DNA from: Desulfobacterales bacterium
GTDB taxonomy: Bacteria; Desulfobacterota; Desulfobacteria; Desulfobacterales; Desulfosalsimonadaceae
Direction of reading: 5' to 3'
DNA length: 20,035 bases
NCBI GenBank assembly: GCA_018224315.1
Contig: JAGTVF010000247.1
Span: 1 to 20,035, forward strand
Shown: piece after piece, positions 1-8,172 of the stretch
Position numbering within the stretch: position 1 is the first letter of the stretch
Layout: the number at the start of each line of letters is the position of its first letter
The notes under the pieces: model-generated
Databases searched by the model: none
What the model was told of the DNA's origin: nothing
The model's input: the letters and a program-made list of their open reading frames with translations, nothing else
Program-made: the position numbers and the translations under genes

Positions 1-554
1 AAGCCGGCGTTGAGACCGATTCCCGGGGCTTTGTCAAGGTGGATGCCAGTTATCGCACCACTGTCCCCAATATTTATGCCATCGGCGATCTCATTGGCCA
101 GCCCATGCTGGCCCACAAGGCCTCGGCAGAGGGGCGGGCCGCAGTGGAAATCATGGCCGGAAAACCCGGCGAGGTCAATTACGACGCGGTGCCCATGATC
201 ATCTACACCTTTCCCGAGGCCGCGGCAGCGGGCCGGACCGAAGAGCAGTTAAAACAACAGGGCGTTGACTACTGCACCGGCACCTTTCCGCTCACAGGCG
301 CCGGCCGGGCCCGGTGCATGGGCGAAACCGAAGGCATGGTCAAGGTGCTGTCCCACAAAAAAACCGACCGGATCCTGGGGGTGCACATCATCGCCCCGCG
401 CGCTTCGGATATGATTGCAGAAGCCGTGCTGGCCATTGAATTCGGTGCGTCTTCAGAAGACATCGGCCGGATCATGCACGGCCATCCGACATTTGCCGAG
501 GCCCTGCAGGAAGCCGCATTGGTGACCCAGCAGTGTTCCATATACTCTGGATAA
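1..554 (+). CDS. lpd: Dihydrolipoamide dehydrogenase (E3), C-terminal part, cut by window edge
   Basis: This is the last ~183 residues of a pyridine-nucleotide-disulfide oxidoreductase of the dihydrolipoamide dehydrogenase family, the FAD flavoprotein that reoxidises dihydrolipoamide in 2-oxoacid dehydrogenase or glycine-cleavage complexes using NAD+. The reading frame is open from position 3, so the real start lies outside the window; the GTG at 39 is only an internal codon. Visible landmarks are the second FAD contact AIGD followed by MLAHKA, and the C-terminal dimerisation domain with the active-site HxHPTxxE motif (HGHPTFAE). The redox CxxxxC pair would be upstream and is not visible. The gene converges on gltD, 60 bases away. 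MLAHKA and the HPT motif favour Lpd over mercuric or glutathione reductase. The partner complex cannot be told from here. Confidence 0.93.
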   Translation, partial: AGVETDSRGFVKVDASYRTTVPNIYAIGDLIGQPMLAHKASAEGRAAVEIMAGKPGEVNYDAVPMIIYTFPEAAAAGRTEEQLKQQGVDYCTGTFPLTGAGRARCMGETEGMVKVLSHKKTDRILGVHIIAPRASDMIAEAVLAIEFGASSEDIGRIMHGHPTFAEALQEAALVTQQCSIYSG

Positions 555-557
555 AAC

Positions 558-600
558 AGGCTCGCCGGTTTTTCCGGGCCCGGGGAAAAACCTGGCGCCT
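558..600. terminator. Bidirectional hairpin between convergent lpd and gltD
   Basis: An imperfect inverted repeat fills most of the 60-base gap between the two stop codons. The core stem pairs GGTTTTTCC (567-575) with GGAAAAACC (584-592). It is extended by CGCC (563-566) with GGCG (594-597) around a bulged T593, and by AGG (558-560) with CCT (598-600) around bulged C561/T562. The loop is 8 nt. On the minus strand the hairpin is followed by G and four Ts, which suits termination of the gltD transcript. The plus-strand side has no U-run, so termination of lpd is less certain. Termination itself is inferred. Confidence 0.7.
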
Positions 601-614
601 AAACCGGGCTGCTG

Positions 615-2084
615 TCACGGCAAGGGCAGATCACAGCAGCCTTTTTCAGGCAGTCCGGTTTGGCCCGTGAGATAAATGTCTACCTGCCGGGCGGCCTCGC
701 GTCCCTCGGAAATGGCCCAGACAATGAGAGACTGGCCACGGTTGGCATCACCGGCGCAAAAAATGCCGGGCCGGCTGGTCATGTAACGGTCGTTTGTGGC
801 AATTGTTCCGTGTGGATCTGTTTCAAGGACCAGTTCTGCTGCAATGGAATCGGTTTCCGGGCCGGTAAACCCGATGGCAATAAGGGCCAGATCCGCCGGC
901 CACCTGCGCTCGGTGCCGGGCAATTCCTCGATTTGCAAAGGGCCCCCGGGCTGGCGGGTTGTGCGCACATCCACGGTTATCAACTCCTTTAGCACCCCAT
1001 TTTCCCCGGCAAACGCCCTGGTCAGAATATTCCAGTAACGGCTTCCGCCTTCTTCATGGGACGAGCTGGTTCTCAGCCGTGCGGGATAATAGGGCCAGGG
1101 CTGGTTTTCCGGACGGCCTTCAGGGGGCTTGTCTGCGGCCTCGAAACTGGTCACGGATCGTGCTTTCTGGCGATGGCATGTGCCCACGCAGTCGCTTCCG
1201 GTATCGCCGCCCCCGATGACGATGACATCCTTTCCCCTGGCGCTGATGGGTGCAATTCCCATGGCCTCCGGATCATCTCCTGCATTGATGCGATTTTGCC
1301 GGGTGAGAAAGTCCATGGCAAAGCAGACGCCCTCAAGATGTCTTCCGGGCAGGGGCAGATCCCGGGGCACGGTTGCACCGATGCACAATACAGCGGCATC
1401 AAAATCCTTCAGATCCCGGCCGCCCAGGTTCCGTCCCAGCCACGCATTTGTCTGAAACCGGATGCCTTCCTGTTCAAGGATTTTTAACCGCCGGTCAAGG
1501 ATGTGTTTTTCCATCTTGAAATCCGGAATACCATAACGCAGCAGCCCGCCGATGCGATCTGCCCGCTCGAAAACCGTTACCCGGTGCCCGGCGCGGTTGA
1601 GCTGCTGGGCACAGGCCAGCCCGGACGGTCCTGAGCCGATTACCGCCACTGTCTTTCCGGTTCTGCGCAGCGGCAGCACGGGCCGGACCCATCCGCGGGC
1701 AAAAGCGTTCTCGATGATTTCCTTTTCAATCTGCTCTATGGTCACGGCAGGCTCATTTATCGACAACACGCAGGCCTCTTCACAGGGTGCGGGACAAAGC
1801 CGGCCCGTGAATTCGGCAAAGTTGTTGGTTGCCTCAAGCCGCTGGAAAGCCTGCAGCCAGTGGTTTGCGTAAACCGCATCGTTCCACTCCGGGATCAGGT
1901 TGCCCAGAGGACAGCCGGAAATACAGGTGGGCACCCCGCAGTCCATGCAGCGCGCGGCCTGTTTTCTCAGCTCCTCTTGGGCAAAAGGCAGATAAATCTC
2001 CCGGAAGTCGTTGATGCGCACACCAGCCGGTCTTCTGACCGAAAGTCTGCGCTCATATTGCTTAAATCCGTTCGGGTCGGCCAT
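615..2084 (-). CDS. gltD: Glutamate synthase (NADPH) small subunit
   Basis: This is the 489-residue beta subunit of bacterial glutamate synthase. It takes electrons from NADPH through FAD and passes them via [4Fe-4S] clusters to the FMN site of GltB in the cytoplasm. The N-terminal cysteine motifs are C46, C49, C54, C58 (MDCGVPTC..GCP) and C97, C101, C105 (LCPAPCEEAC). The FAD Rossmann motif is GSGPSG (150-155) and the pyridine-nucleotide motif is GGGDTG (291-296). Length and motif order match GltD. The ATG at 2084 is supported by GAGGGG at 2092-2097, seven bases upstream. It follows gltB by 30 bases, so the two are surely co-transcribed. Related GltD-like beta subunits occur in NfnB and other oxidoreductases, but adjacency to a full-length gltB settles the call. 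Confidence 0.97.
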   Translation of the reverse strand: MADPNGFKQYERRLSVRRPAGVRINDFREIYLPFAQEELRKQAARCMDCGVPTCISGCPLGNLIPEWNDAVYANHWLQAFQRLEATNNFAEFTGRLCPAPCEEACVLSINEPAVTIEQIEKEIIENAFARGWVRPVLPLRRTGKTVAVIGSGPSGLACAQQLNRAGHRVTVFERADRIGGLLRYGIPDFKMEKHILDRRLKILEQEGIRFQTNAWLGRNLGGRDLKDFDAAVLCIGATVPRDLPLPGRHLEGVCFAMDFLTRQNRINAGDDPEAMGIAPISARGKDVIVIGGGDTGSDCVGTCHRQKARSVTSFEAADKPPEGRPENQPWPYYPARLRTSSSHEEGGSRYWNILTRAFAGENGVLKELITVDVRTTRQPGGPLQIEELPGTERRWPADLALIAIGFTGPETDSIAAELVLETDPHGTIATNDRYMTSRPGIFCAGDANRGQSLIVWAISEGREAARQVDIYLTGQTGLPEKGCCDLPLP

Positions 2085-2114
2085 GATTGCGCCCCTCTTA
2101 TGGTTCCGCCGGAT

Positions 2115-5100
2115 TCACGCAGCCGAATCGGTCGGCGCGCTCAGGGCTTTTTTAAATTCAGTTGGCATAATCTTTACAAACCCCGGCAGCATCTGGTCCC
2201 AATTGGTAAGCACACGGGCGGCAACCGGGCTCAGGGTGGTTTCATGGTGTTTTTGGACAAGCCCCTTTAATTCATCAACATCCTTCTGATCCACCACGGC
2301 TTCTATCTCGATCATCTCTTTGTTGCATCTGTATCTGGCAAAGTCGCCCTGCTCATCGAGGATATAGGCAATGCCGCCGCTCATGCCCGCAGCCGTGTTC
2401 CGGCCCGTTGGCCCGAGAATCACAACCCTGCCGCCGGTCATGTATTCGCATGCATGGTCGCCGACGCCCTCCACAACCGCATGAACCCCGCTGTTGCGCA
2501 CGCAGAACCGTTCACCCGCCATGCCGCGGATGAAGGCCTCGCCCGAAGTTGCGCCGTAAAAGGCCACATTGCCGATAATAACATTTTCCTCTGCCGCAAA
2601 CCCGGCCTTCTCATCCGGGCGGATAATCAGCCTGGCTCCTGAAAGCCCTTTTCCGAAGTAATCGTTGGCATCCCCCCTTATAAAGGCGGTCATACCTCTG
2701 CCGGCAAACGCAAAAAAACTCTGACCGGCAGATCCCCGGCAATGCAGGGTGACGGTATCATCTGGCAGGCCGGCTTCACCGTATCTGTGTGCGATCTTAC
2801 TGCTCAGACGTGTTCCCACACTCCTGTGAACATTTCTCAGATCAACGCTGATGTTGACAGGAGTTTGATTTTCCAGGGCCGGCACGGCACCGGCCAAAAC
2901 AATGTCATCAGCGCTTTGGTCTGAAGGCCGGGTTGTGATCTCACCGCAATGCTCCATTATATGCACGGGTGTCTGCACCCGGGCGACAATATCGGACAGA
3001 TCCACGCCCCGGGCCCTGAAATGGCCGAGCGCAGGGGTGAAATCGAGCAGGTCGGCGCGTCCGGTCATGTCGGCAACGCGCCTGAATCCGAGCCTGGCCA
3101 TGATATGCCGGAGATCCTCGGCAATAAAGCGCATCAGATTGATCACATGCTCGGGTTTTCCGGTGAATTTTTTGCGCAAATCCGGATCCTGGGTGGCGAT
3201 ACCCACGGGGCAGGTGTTTAAATGGCAGACCCGCATCATGATACAGCCCAGGGCCGCAAGGGCCAGTGTACCGAATCCGAACTCCTCGGCCCCCAGAAGA
3301 CATGCAACCGCCACATCCCGGCCGGTTTTGAGCTGACCATCGCATTCAAGCACCGACCGGCTGCGAAGTCCGTTAACAACCAGGGCCTGGTGTGCCTCGG
3401 GAAGCCCGAGCTCCCAGGGCACCCCTGAATAGCGGATCGAACCCTGAAGGGCCGCGCCTGTTCCGCCGGCATCACCGCTGATCAGAACGCAGTCCGCACC
3501 GCCTTTTACCACACCGGCGGCAATGGTGCCCACCCCTGTGGCAGAGACCAGTTTGACACTGATGCGGGCTTCGGCGTTGGCCCGCTTCAGGTCGAAGATT
3601 AACTGGGACAGATCCTCTATGGAATAAATGTCATGATGGGGCGGCGGCGATATCAATCCGACATAAGGCGTGCTGTGGCGTGTCTTTGCAATCCAGGGAT
3701 AGACCTTGAAGGCGGGAAGCTGGCCGCCTTCGCCCGGCTTGGCCCCCTGGGCCATTTTGATCTGCAGTTCCCGGGCGTTTACCAGGTAGGCGGCAGTGAC
3801 CCCGAATCGGCCCGAAGCCACCTGCTTGATTGCGCTGTTTCTCCAGTCCCCGTTTTCATCCGGGAAAAACCGGTCCGCATCCTCTCCTCCTTCTCCGCTG
3901 TTGCTGCGGCCGCCGATGCGGTTCATGGCGATGGCCAGAGTCTCATGGGCCTCTTTGCTGATTGCCCCGTATGACATGGCCCCTGTCTTGAAGCGTTTGA
4001 CAATCTCGGTCCAGGGCTCTACTTCCTCTATGGCCACGGATTTTGTGGAAGGCCTGAAGTCAATCAGGCCCCGCAGCAGCCCCTCGGTGCGGTTTTGCCC
4101 GTTGACCCCGTCGGCATATTGCTGCCAGCTCTGCCGGTCGTTGCTCAAAACGGCCCGCCGGAACCGGGCAAGCATGGCGGGATTGTACTGGTGAACCTCT
4201 CCGTCCCTGCGCCACTTATACCGTCCTCCGGACGGCAGCATCCGGGCACCGGATGTACCCGAAAAGTTAAAAGCCATCTCGTGACGGGCCTGTATGTCTG
4301 CTGCCAGAACCTCCAGGTCCGCACCTTTAATGCGGCTGCTCGTGTCTGTGAAAAACCGGTCCACCAGATCGAACGACAACCCGAGACATTCAAAAATCTG
4401 GGCGCCCTGGTAGCTTTGCAAAGTGGAAATCCCGATTTTGGACATGACTTTCAAAATGCCAGATTCCAAGGCGTGAATGTAATTTTTGACAGCCACGGAG
4501 CCGCCGGCGGCATCGGGCATCTCATTTTCGCCCGGATTTTCGACGATTTCCAGGGCAAGGTAGGGATAAACCGCACCCGCACCAAAGCCAATCAGACAGC
4601 AGAAATGATGAACCTCCCGGGGTTCCGCGCTTTCCACCACAAGGCCGCAGCGGGTGCGCAGGCCTTCACGGATGAGAAAATGATGAACGCAGGCCGTGGC
4701 CAGAAGCGCCGGTATCGGGGCCTTGCCGGCGCCCGCACCGCGATCCGACAAAATCAGGATCGTGGCCCCGTTGTCAACTGCCCGGGCGGCTTTACGGCAA
4801 AGTGTATTTAAGGCCTCTTCCAGCCCCGGGCCTCCGGCCTTGGACGCACAGGTCATCTCAAGTGTGGTCGAACGAATGCCGCAAAGATCTGCACCGCGCA
4901 CCAGGGCCATCTGAGCCCCGGAAAGAACAGGGCTTTGGAGCCTGAGCTGGCGGCAGTTTGCAGGTGAATCCCCGAGCAGATTGCCCTGGGCCCCGAGATA
5001 AACATCCAGGCAGGTCACCAGAGATTCGCGAATGGCATCCAGAGGCGGGTTTGTCACCTGGGCAAAGAGCTGTTTGAAATAATCATAGACAAGCCGGGGT

Positions 5101-6668
5101 TTTCCGGAAAGTACTGCCGGCGGGATATCGTCTCCCATGGAACCCACGGCCTCCTTGCCGTCTGCGGCCATGGGCCGGAGAATCACCTGGAGGTCTTCGA
5201 GGGTGTAGCCGAACAAAAGCATCCGCTGCCATGGGGCAAGCCGTGCGACCTCATCGGTTTCGGGCTTTCCGGGCCCGGTGGTTTCAGCCAGTCTGTCCAG
5301 GGTTACCAGATTGTCATTGAGCCATCTCCGATAGGGTTTGGCCGTGCAGAGTTCCGCCTTGATCTCCTGGTCATCAACGATGCGGCCGGCTTCCAGATCC
5401 ACCAGAAACATCCGGCCTGGCTCAACACGGCCCTTTTGCTTTACCTGCCCGGGTTCCACGGCCAGGGCCCCGGATTCCGAGGCCATGACCGCAAGACCGT
5501 CGCGGGTTATGGTGTAGCGGCAAGGGCGCAGGCCGTTTCGGTCCAAAACCGCCCCTGCCACACGCCCGTCACTGAAGACAGCCGCCGCCGGACCGTCCCA
5601 TGGTTCCATGAGACAGGCATGATATTCATAAAATGCCCGCTTTTGCTCAGACATGGTCTCATGCTGCTGCCACGGCTCGGGAATCAGCATCATGATGCAA
5701 TGGGGCAGACTGCGGCCGGTGTGATAAAGCAGCTCCACAAGGCTGTCAAGGCAGGCCGAATCACTGAGGCCGGGCTCAATGACCGGCAGCAGTTCTTCAA
5801 GTCTGCTGCCGAAATACCCGGAGGAAAAATGCGCCTGCCTGGATCGGATCCAGTTGATATTGCCGCGCAGGGAGTTGATCTCGCCGTTGTGGGCAACAAA
5901 GCGGAACGGATGGGCCAGGGACCATGACGGCAGGGTGTTTGTGCTGTATCTCTGGTGAATCATGGCCATGGCGCTTTCCATAGCCGAATCGAGCAGATCT
6001 GGAAAATAATCCCGGAGCTGTCGGGCCACAAACATGCCCTTGTAAACAAGGGTGCGGCAGGAAAGGCTGGGAATATGGAAAACGCCTTGTCCGGGGCGGC
6101 CGGTTCCGGCTGCCGCCTTTTCGGCATTGCGCCGGATCAGATAGAGAATCCTTTCAAAATGCTCCCGGCTTCCGACGGTTTTGTCCCGGCCGACAAATAC
6201 CTGATGGATTTCCGGTTCCGCGTAACGTGAAAGAGGCCCGAGCACACGGCTTGCCACGGGCACTTTTCGCCAGCCGATAATCTGCTGGCCCTGCCTTCGG
6301 GCCGCAGCCTCCATTTTGTTGATGCACAATTGCCGCTGCTGCAAATCAGCCGGCAGAAAAACCAACCCGGCTCCGTAAAAACCCGGACCCGGCAGTTCAA
6401 AGCCCTCCTGCCTGCAGGCGTTTCGAAGAAACCGGTCCGGCATCTGGAGCATAATGCCGGCGCCGTCTCCGGTGTAGGCATCACAGGCCTGAGCCCCGCG
6501 ATGGGACAGATTCAAAAGAACTTCCAGCCCCTTTTCCACGACATCGTGGGAGGGATTGCCGTTTAAACGGCATACAAATCCAACCCCGCAGGCATCACGG
6601 GCGGAACCGGGGAGATTAAGGCCTTGGGCTTTTGGCCCGGCCCCCGGAAAAACCGATTTGCTGTTCAT
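2115..6668 (-). CDS. gltB: Glutamate synthase (NADPH) large subunit
   Basis: This is the 1517-residue alpha subunit, which hydrolyses glutamine and transfers the ammonia through an internal tunnel to 2-oxoglutarate, giving two glutamates. The domains are complete. A short propeptide precedes the class II amidotransferase nucleophile Cys27 (DACGVGF). The central domain and the FMN-binding synthase domain (GEGGED, PPPHHDIYS, GDAGGTGAA) follow. The [3Fe-4S] motif is C-x5-C-x4-C at Cys1142/1148/1153, and the C-terminal GXGXG beta-helix domain ends the protein. An in-frame TTG at 6692 would add 8 residues. I prefer the ATG at 6668 because AAGGA lies six bases upstream, and it leaves a 26-residue propeptide for removal. 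It begins 82 bases after nuoN on the same strand with no clear terminator between, so it may belong to the nuo transcript or have its own promoter. Confidence 0.97.
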   Translation of the reverse strand: MNSKSVFPGAGPKAQGLNLPGSARDACGVGFVCRLNGNPSHDVVEKGLEVLLNLSHRGAQACDAYTGDGAGIMLQMPDRFLRNACRQEGFELPGPGFYGAGLVFLPADLQQRQLCINKMEAAARRQGQQIIGWRKVPVASRVLGPLSRYAEPEIHQVFVGRDKTVGSREHFERILYLIRRNAEKAAAGTGRPGQGVFHIPSLSCRTLVYKGMFVARQLRDYFPDLLDSAMESAMAMIHQRYSTNTLPSWSLAHPFRFVAHNGEINSLRGNINWIRSRQAHFSSGYFGSRLEELLPVIEPGLSDSACLDSLVELLYHTGRSLPHCIMMLIPEPWQQHETMSEQKRAFYEYHACLMEPWDGPAAAVFSDGRVAGAVLDRNGLRPCRYTITRDGLAVMASESGALAVEPGQVKQKGRVEPGRMFLVDLEAGRIVDDQEIKAELCTAKPYRRWLNDNLVTLDRLAETTGPGKPETDEVARLAPWQRMLLFGYTLEDLQVILRPMAADGKEAVGSMGDDIPPAVLSGKPRLVYDYFKQLFAQVTNPPLDAIRESLVTCLDVYLGAQGNLLGDSPANCRQLRLQSPVLSGAQMALVRGADLCGIRSTTLEMTCASKAGGPGLEEALNTLCRKAARAVDNGATILILSDRGAGAGKAPIPALLATACVHHFLIREGLRTRCGLVVESAEPREVHHFCCLIGFGAGAVYPYLALEIVENPGENEMPDAAGGSVAVKNYIHALESGILKVMSKIGISTLQSYQGAQIFECLGLSFDLVDRFFTDTSSRIKGADLEVLAADIQARHEMAFNFSGTSGARMLPSGGRYKWRRDGEVHQYNPAMLARFRRAVLSNDRQSWQQYADGVNGQNRTEGLLRGLIDFRPSTKSVAIEEVEPWTEIVKRFKTGAMSYGAISKEAHETLAIAMNRIGGRSNSGEGGEDADRFFPDENGDWRNSAIKQVASGRFGVTAAYLVNARELQIKMAQGAKPGEGGQLPAFKVYPWIAKTRHSTPYVGLISPPPHHDIYSIEDLSQLIFDLKRANAEARISVKLVSATGVGTIAAGVVKGGADCVLISGDAGGTGAALQGSIRYSGVPWELGLPEAHQALVVNGLRSRSVLECDGQLKTGRDVAVACLLGAEEFGFGTLALAALGCIMMRVCHLNTCPVGIATQDPDLRKKFTGKPEHVINLMRFIAEDLRHIMARLGFRRVADMTGRADLLDFTPALGHFRARGVDLSDIVARVQTPVHIMEHCGEITTRPSDQSADDIVLAGAVPALENQTPVNISVDLRNVHRSVGTRLSSKIAHRYGEAGLPDDTVTLHCRGSAGQSFFAFAGRGMTAFIRGDANDYFGKGLSGARLIIRPDEKAGFAAEENVIIGNVAFYGATSGEAFIRGMAGERFCVRNSGVHAVVEGVGDHACEYMTGGRVVILGPTGRNTAAGMSGGIAYILDEQGDFARYRCNKEMIEIEAVVDQKDVDELKGLVQKHHETTLSPVAARVLTNWDQMLPGFVKIMPTEFKKALSAPTDSAA

Positions 6669-6750
6669 CTTCAGTCCTTGTATCTGCGGCAAACTTGAAA
6701 ATCGCTCAGTTTGGGTTTTATTTGCAACACCTTCCAGGGCGCATGCCGGC
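6669..6750 (-). other. nuoN-gltB intergenic gap
   Basis: This 82-base spacer is the longest in the window. It holds the gltB ribosome binding site and a weak inverted repeat, CAAACT with AGTTTG and a long interior, with no U-run after it on the minus strand. I see no convincing terminator and no good sigma-70 promoter; TTGCAA has a plausible -35 look but no matching -10. Read-through from nuo into gltB is therefore possible. Confidence 0.4.
6675..6679 (-). promoter_or_regulatory. Ribosome binding site of gltB
   Basis: AAGGA on the minus strand, six bases before the ATG at 6668. It decides that start over the upstream in-frame TTG at 6692. Confidence 0.75.
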
Positions 6751-8172
6751 TCAGGGAAGCAGGCCGGCTGTCATGGATTCGGCCAGGACGATCATGTAGC
6801 CGGGCCAGAGGCCGCCTGCAACCATAAGAAAAATCATTGCACCAGCAAGGCACTTCAGGGGTACGGACAAGGCCACTTCCCTGGGCCGGCCTTCAGACTC
6901 GGTGTAGTAAGCGGCCTTTAACACCAGCAGATAGTAATAAAGCGATATCACCACGTTAAACATTGCGACAATCACCAGCCACAGCAGTCCCTGGTCCATG
7001 GCGGCCCTAAAGACAAGCAGTTTTGCCGTAAAACCGATGGTGGGCGGAATGCCGGCCAGGCCGAAAAGGGCCAGCAGCAGGGCCAGGGCCAGCACCGGCG
7101 CCCGGTGGTGCAGACCGGCAAGGGCCTCTGTGTCGATGTTTCTGCCGCCGTCCGAAGCCTTGACCACCACCATGAAACAGACAAATTTCATCACCATCAG
7201 CGACAGGCCGTAAAATACCGCGCCTGCATAGCCCATGGCGTTTGCGCTCAAAATCCCGATCATCACGTAGCCGGCATGGGCCACACTGGAAAAGGCCAGA
7301 AGCCGCTTGATATCCTTCTGGATCAGGGCCGCAAGATTGCCCGCGGTCATAGAAGCAACAGAGACGAAAATCAGCACCCAGGCTACCCGGTCACCCTGTC
7401 CCCCGGTCAGGGCGATCATGCGCACCAGAATGGCAATGGCAGCAACCTTTGAGGCCGTGGCAATGTATGCCGACACCTGGTGGGGGGCGGCCTCATAAGC
7501 GTCAGGGGCCCAGAAATGAAAAGGAAAAACCGCAAGCTTGAAAAAAAATCCGGACAACGACAAAACAAAACCGGTAAAAACCAGGGGCTCATGGATTCTT
7601 GCCGGCACCTGGTGCATGAGCTCGGCCATGTGGGCCGATCCAAACGCGCCGTAAACCAGGGCGAATCCAAAAAGCATCACCGCAGATGCAGCCGCGCCCA
7701 TGACAAAATACTGGAATGCCGGTTTTACCCTTTGGGAAGATCCCCGGCGAAGATAGACCAGCACATAAAGGCTGTAGGAAGAAATCTCAAGGGAGATATA
7801 GAGGGTCAGCAGATGCACGCTGCTTGCCAGCAGCATCATGGCAAGGGTGCACAGGCAAAGCAGCAGGTAAAATTCACTGTGCCGGGTCTCATCCACCCCC
7901 GAAAGATCGGCGCAAAGACATACCACAAGAAAGAATCCGGAATAGATAAGGACCTTAAACACCTGGGAGTAAAGGTCCACCCGGTAGACCCCCTCAAAGA
8001 TAAGGCCTTCAAAACCCGCACTGCAGACCGTCAGCACAAGACCCGCCGCAGACAGGACCATGGCTGCGGCATAATCCCGGCCGGGACGGGCCCGGCCCAG
8101 GCAGAAAAAGAAAAATACGCCTGCTGCAGCCAGTGTATAGAGTTCGGGAATAAACAGGATCCAGTCTGTCAT
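6751..8172 (-). CDS. nuoN: NADH-quinone oxidoreductase subunit N
   Basis: This is a membrane-arm antiporter-like subunit of complex I, about 473 residues and very hydrophobic, with some 14 predicted transmembrane helices. The expected channel residues are present: TM5 Glu129 (SLEISSY), TM7 Lys212 in FFFKLAVFPFHFW, TM8 Lys242 in ATASK, and a TM12 lysine in GFTAKLLVF. It overlaps the end of nuoM. An ATG at 8178 is also possible; the ATG at 8172 gives the ATGA stop/start overlap seen elsewhere in this operon and better spacing from an upstream GAG. It is the last nuo gene, as in E. coli. Fpo or Mrp homologues are unlikely given the intact nuo order. Confidence 0.96.
   Translation of the reverse strand: MTDWILFIPELYTLAAAGVFFFFCLGRARPGRDYAAAMVLSAAGLVLTVCSAGFEGLIFEGVYRVDLYSQVFKVLIYSGFFLVVCLCADLSGVDETRHSEFYLLLCLCTLAMMLLASSVHLLTLYISLEISSYSLYVLVYLRRGSSQRVKPAFQYFVMGAAASAVMLFGFALVYGAFGSAHMAELMHQVPARIHEPLVFTGFVLSLSGFFFKLAVFPFHFWAPDAYEAAPHQVSAYIATASKVAAIAILVRMIALTGGQGDRVAWVLIFVSVASMTAGNLAALIQKDIKRLLAFSSVAHAGYVMIGILSANAMGYAGAVFYGLSLMVMKFVCFMVVVKASDGGRNIDTEALAGLHHRAPVLALALLLALFGLAGIPPTIGFTAKLLVFRAAMDQGLLWLVIVAMFNVVISLYYYLLVLKAAYYTESEGRPREVALSVPLKCLAGAMIFLMVAGGLWPGYMIVLAESMTAGLLP

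Noticed and set aside
6690..6720. Inverted repeat CAAACT/AGTTTG in the nuoN-gltB gap as a terminator
   Set aside because: The stem is short and AT-rich, the interior is long, and no U-run follows on the operon strand.
6715..6740. Possible sigma-54 promoter before gltB (TGGAAGGTGTTGCAAA), attractive for a nitrogen gene
   Set aside because: The GG and GC elements are 8 bases apart instead of the required 10, and the TGGCAC box is poorly matched.
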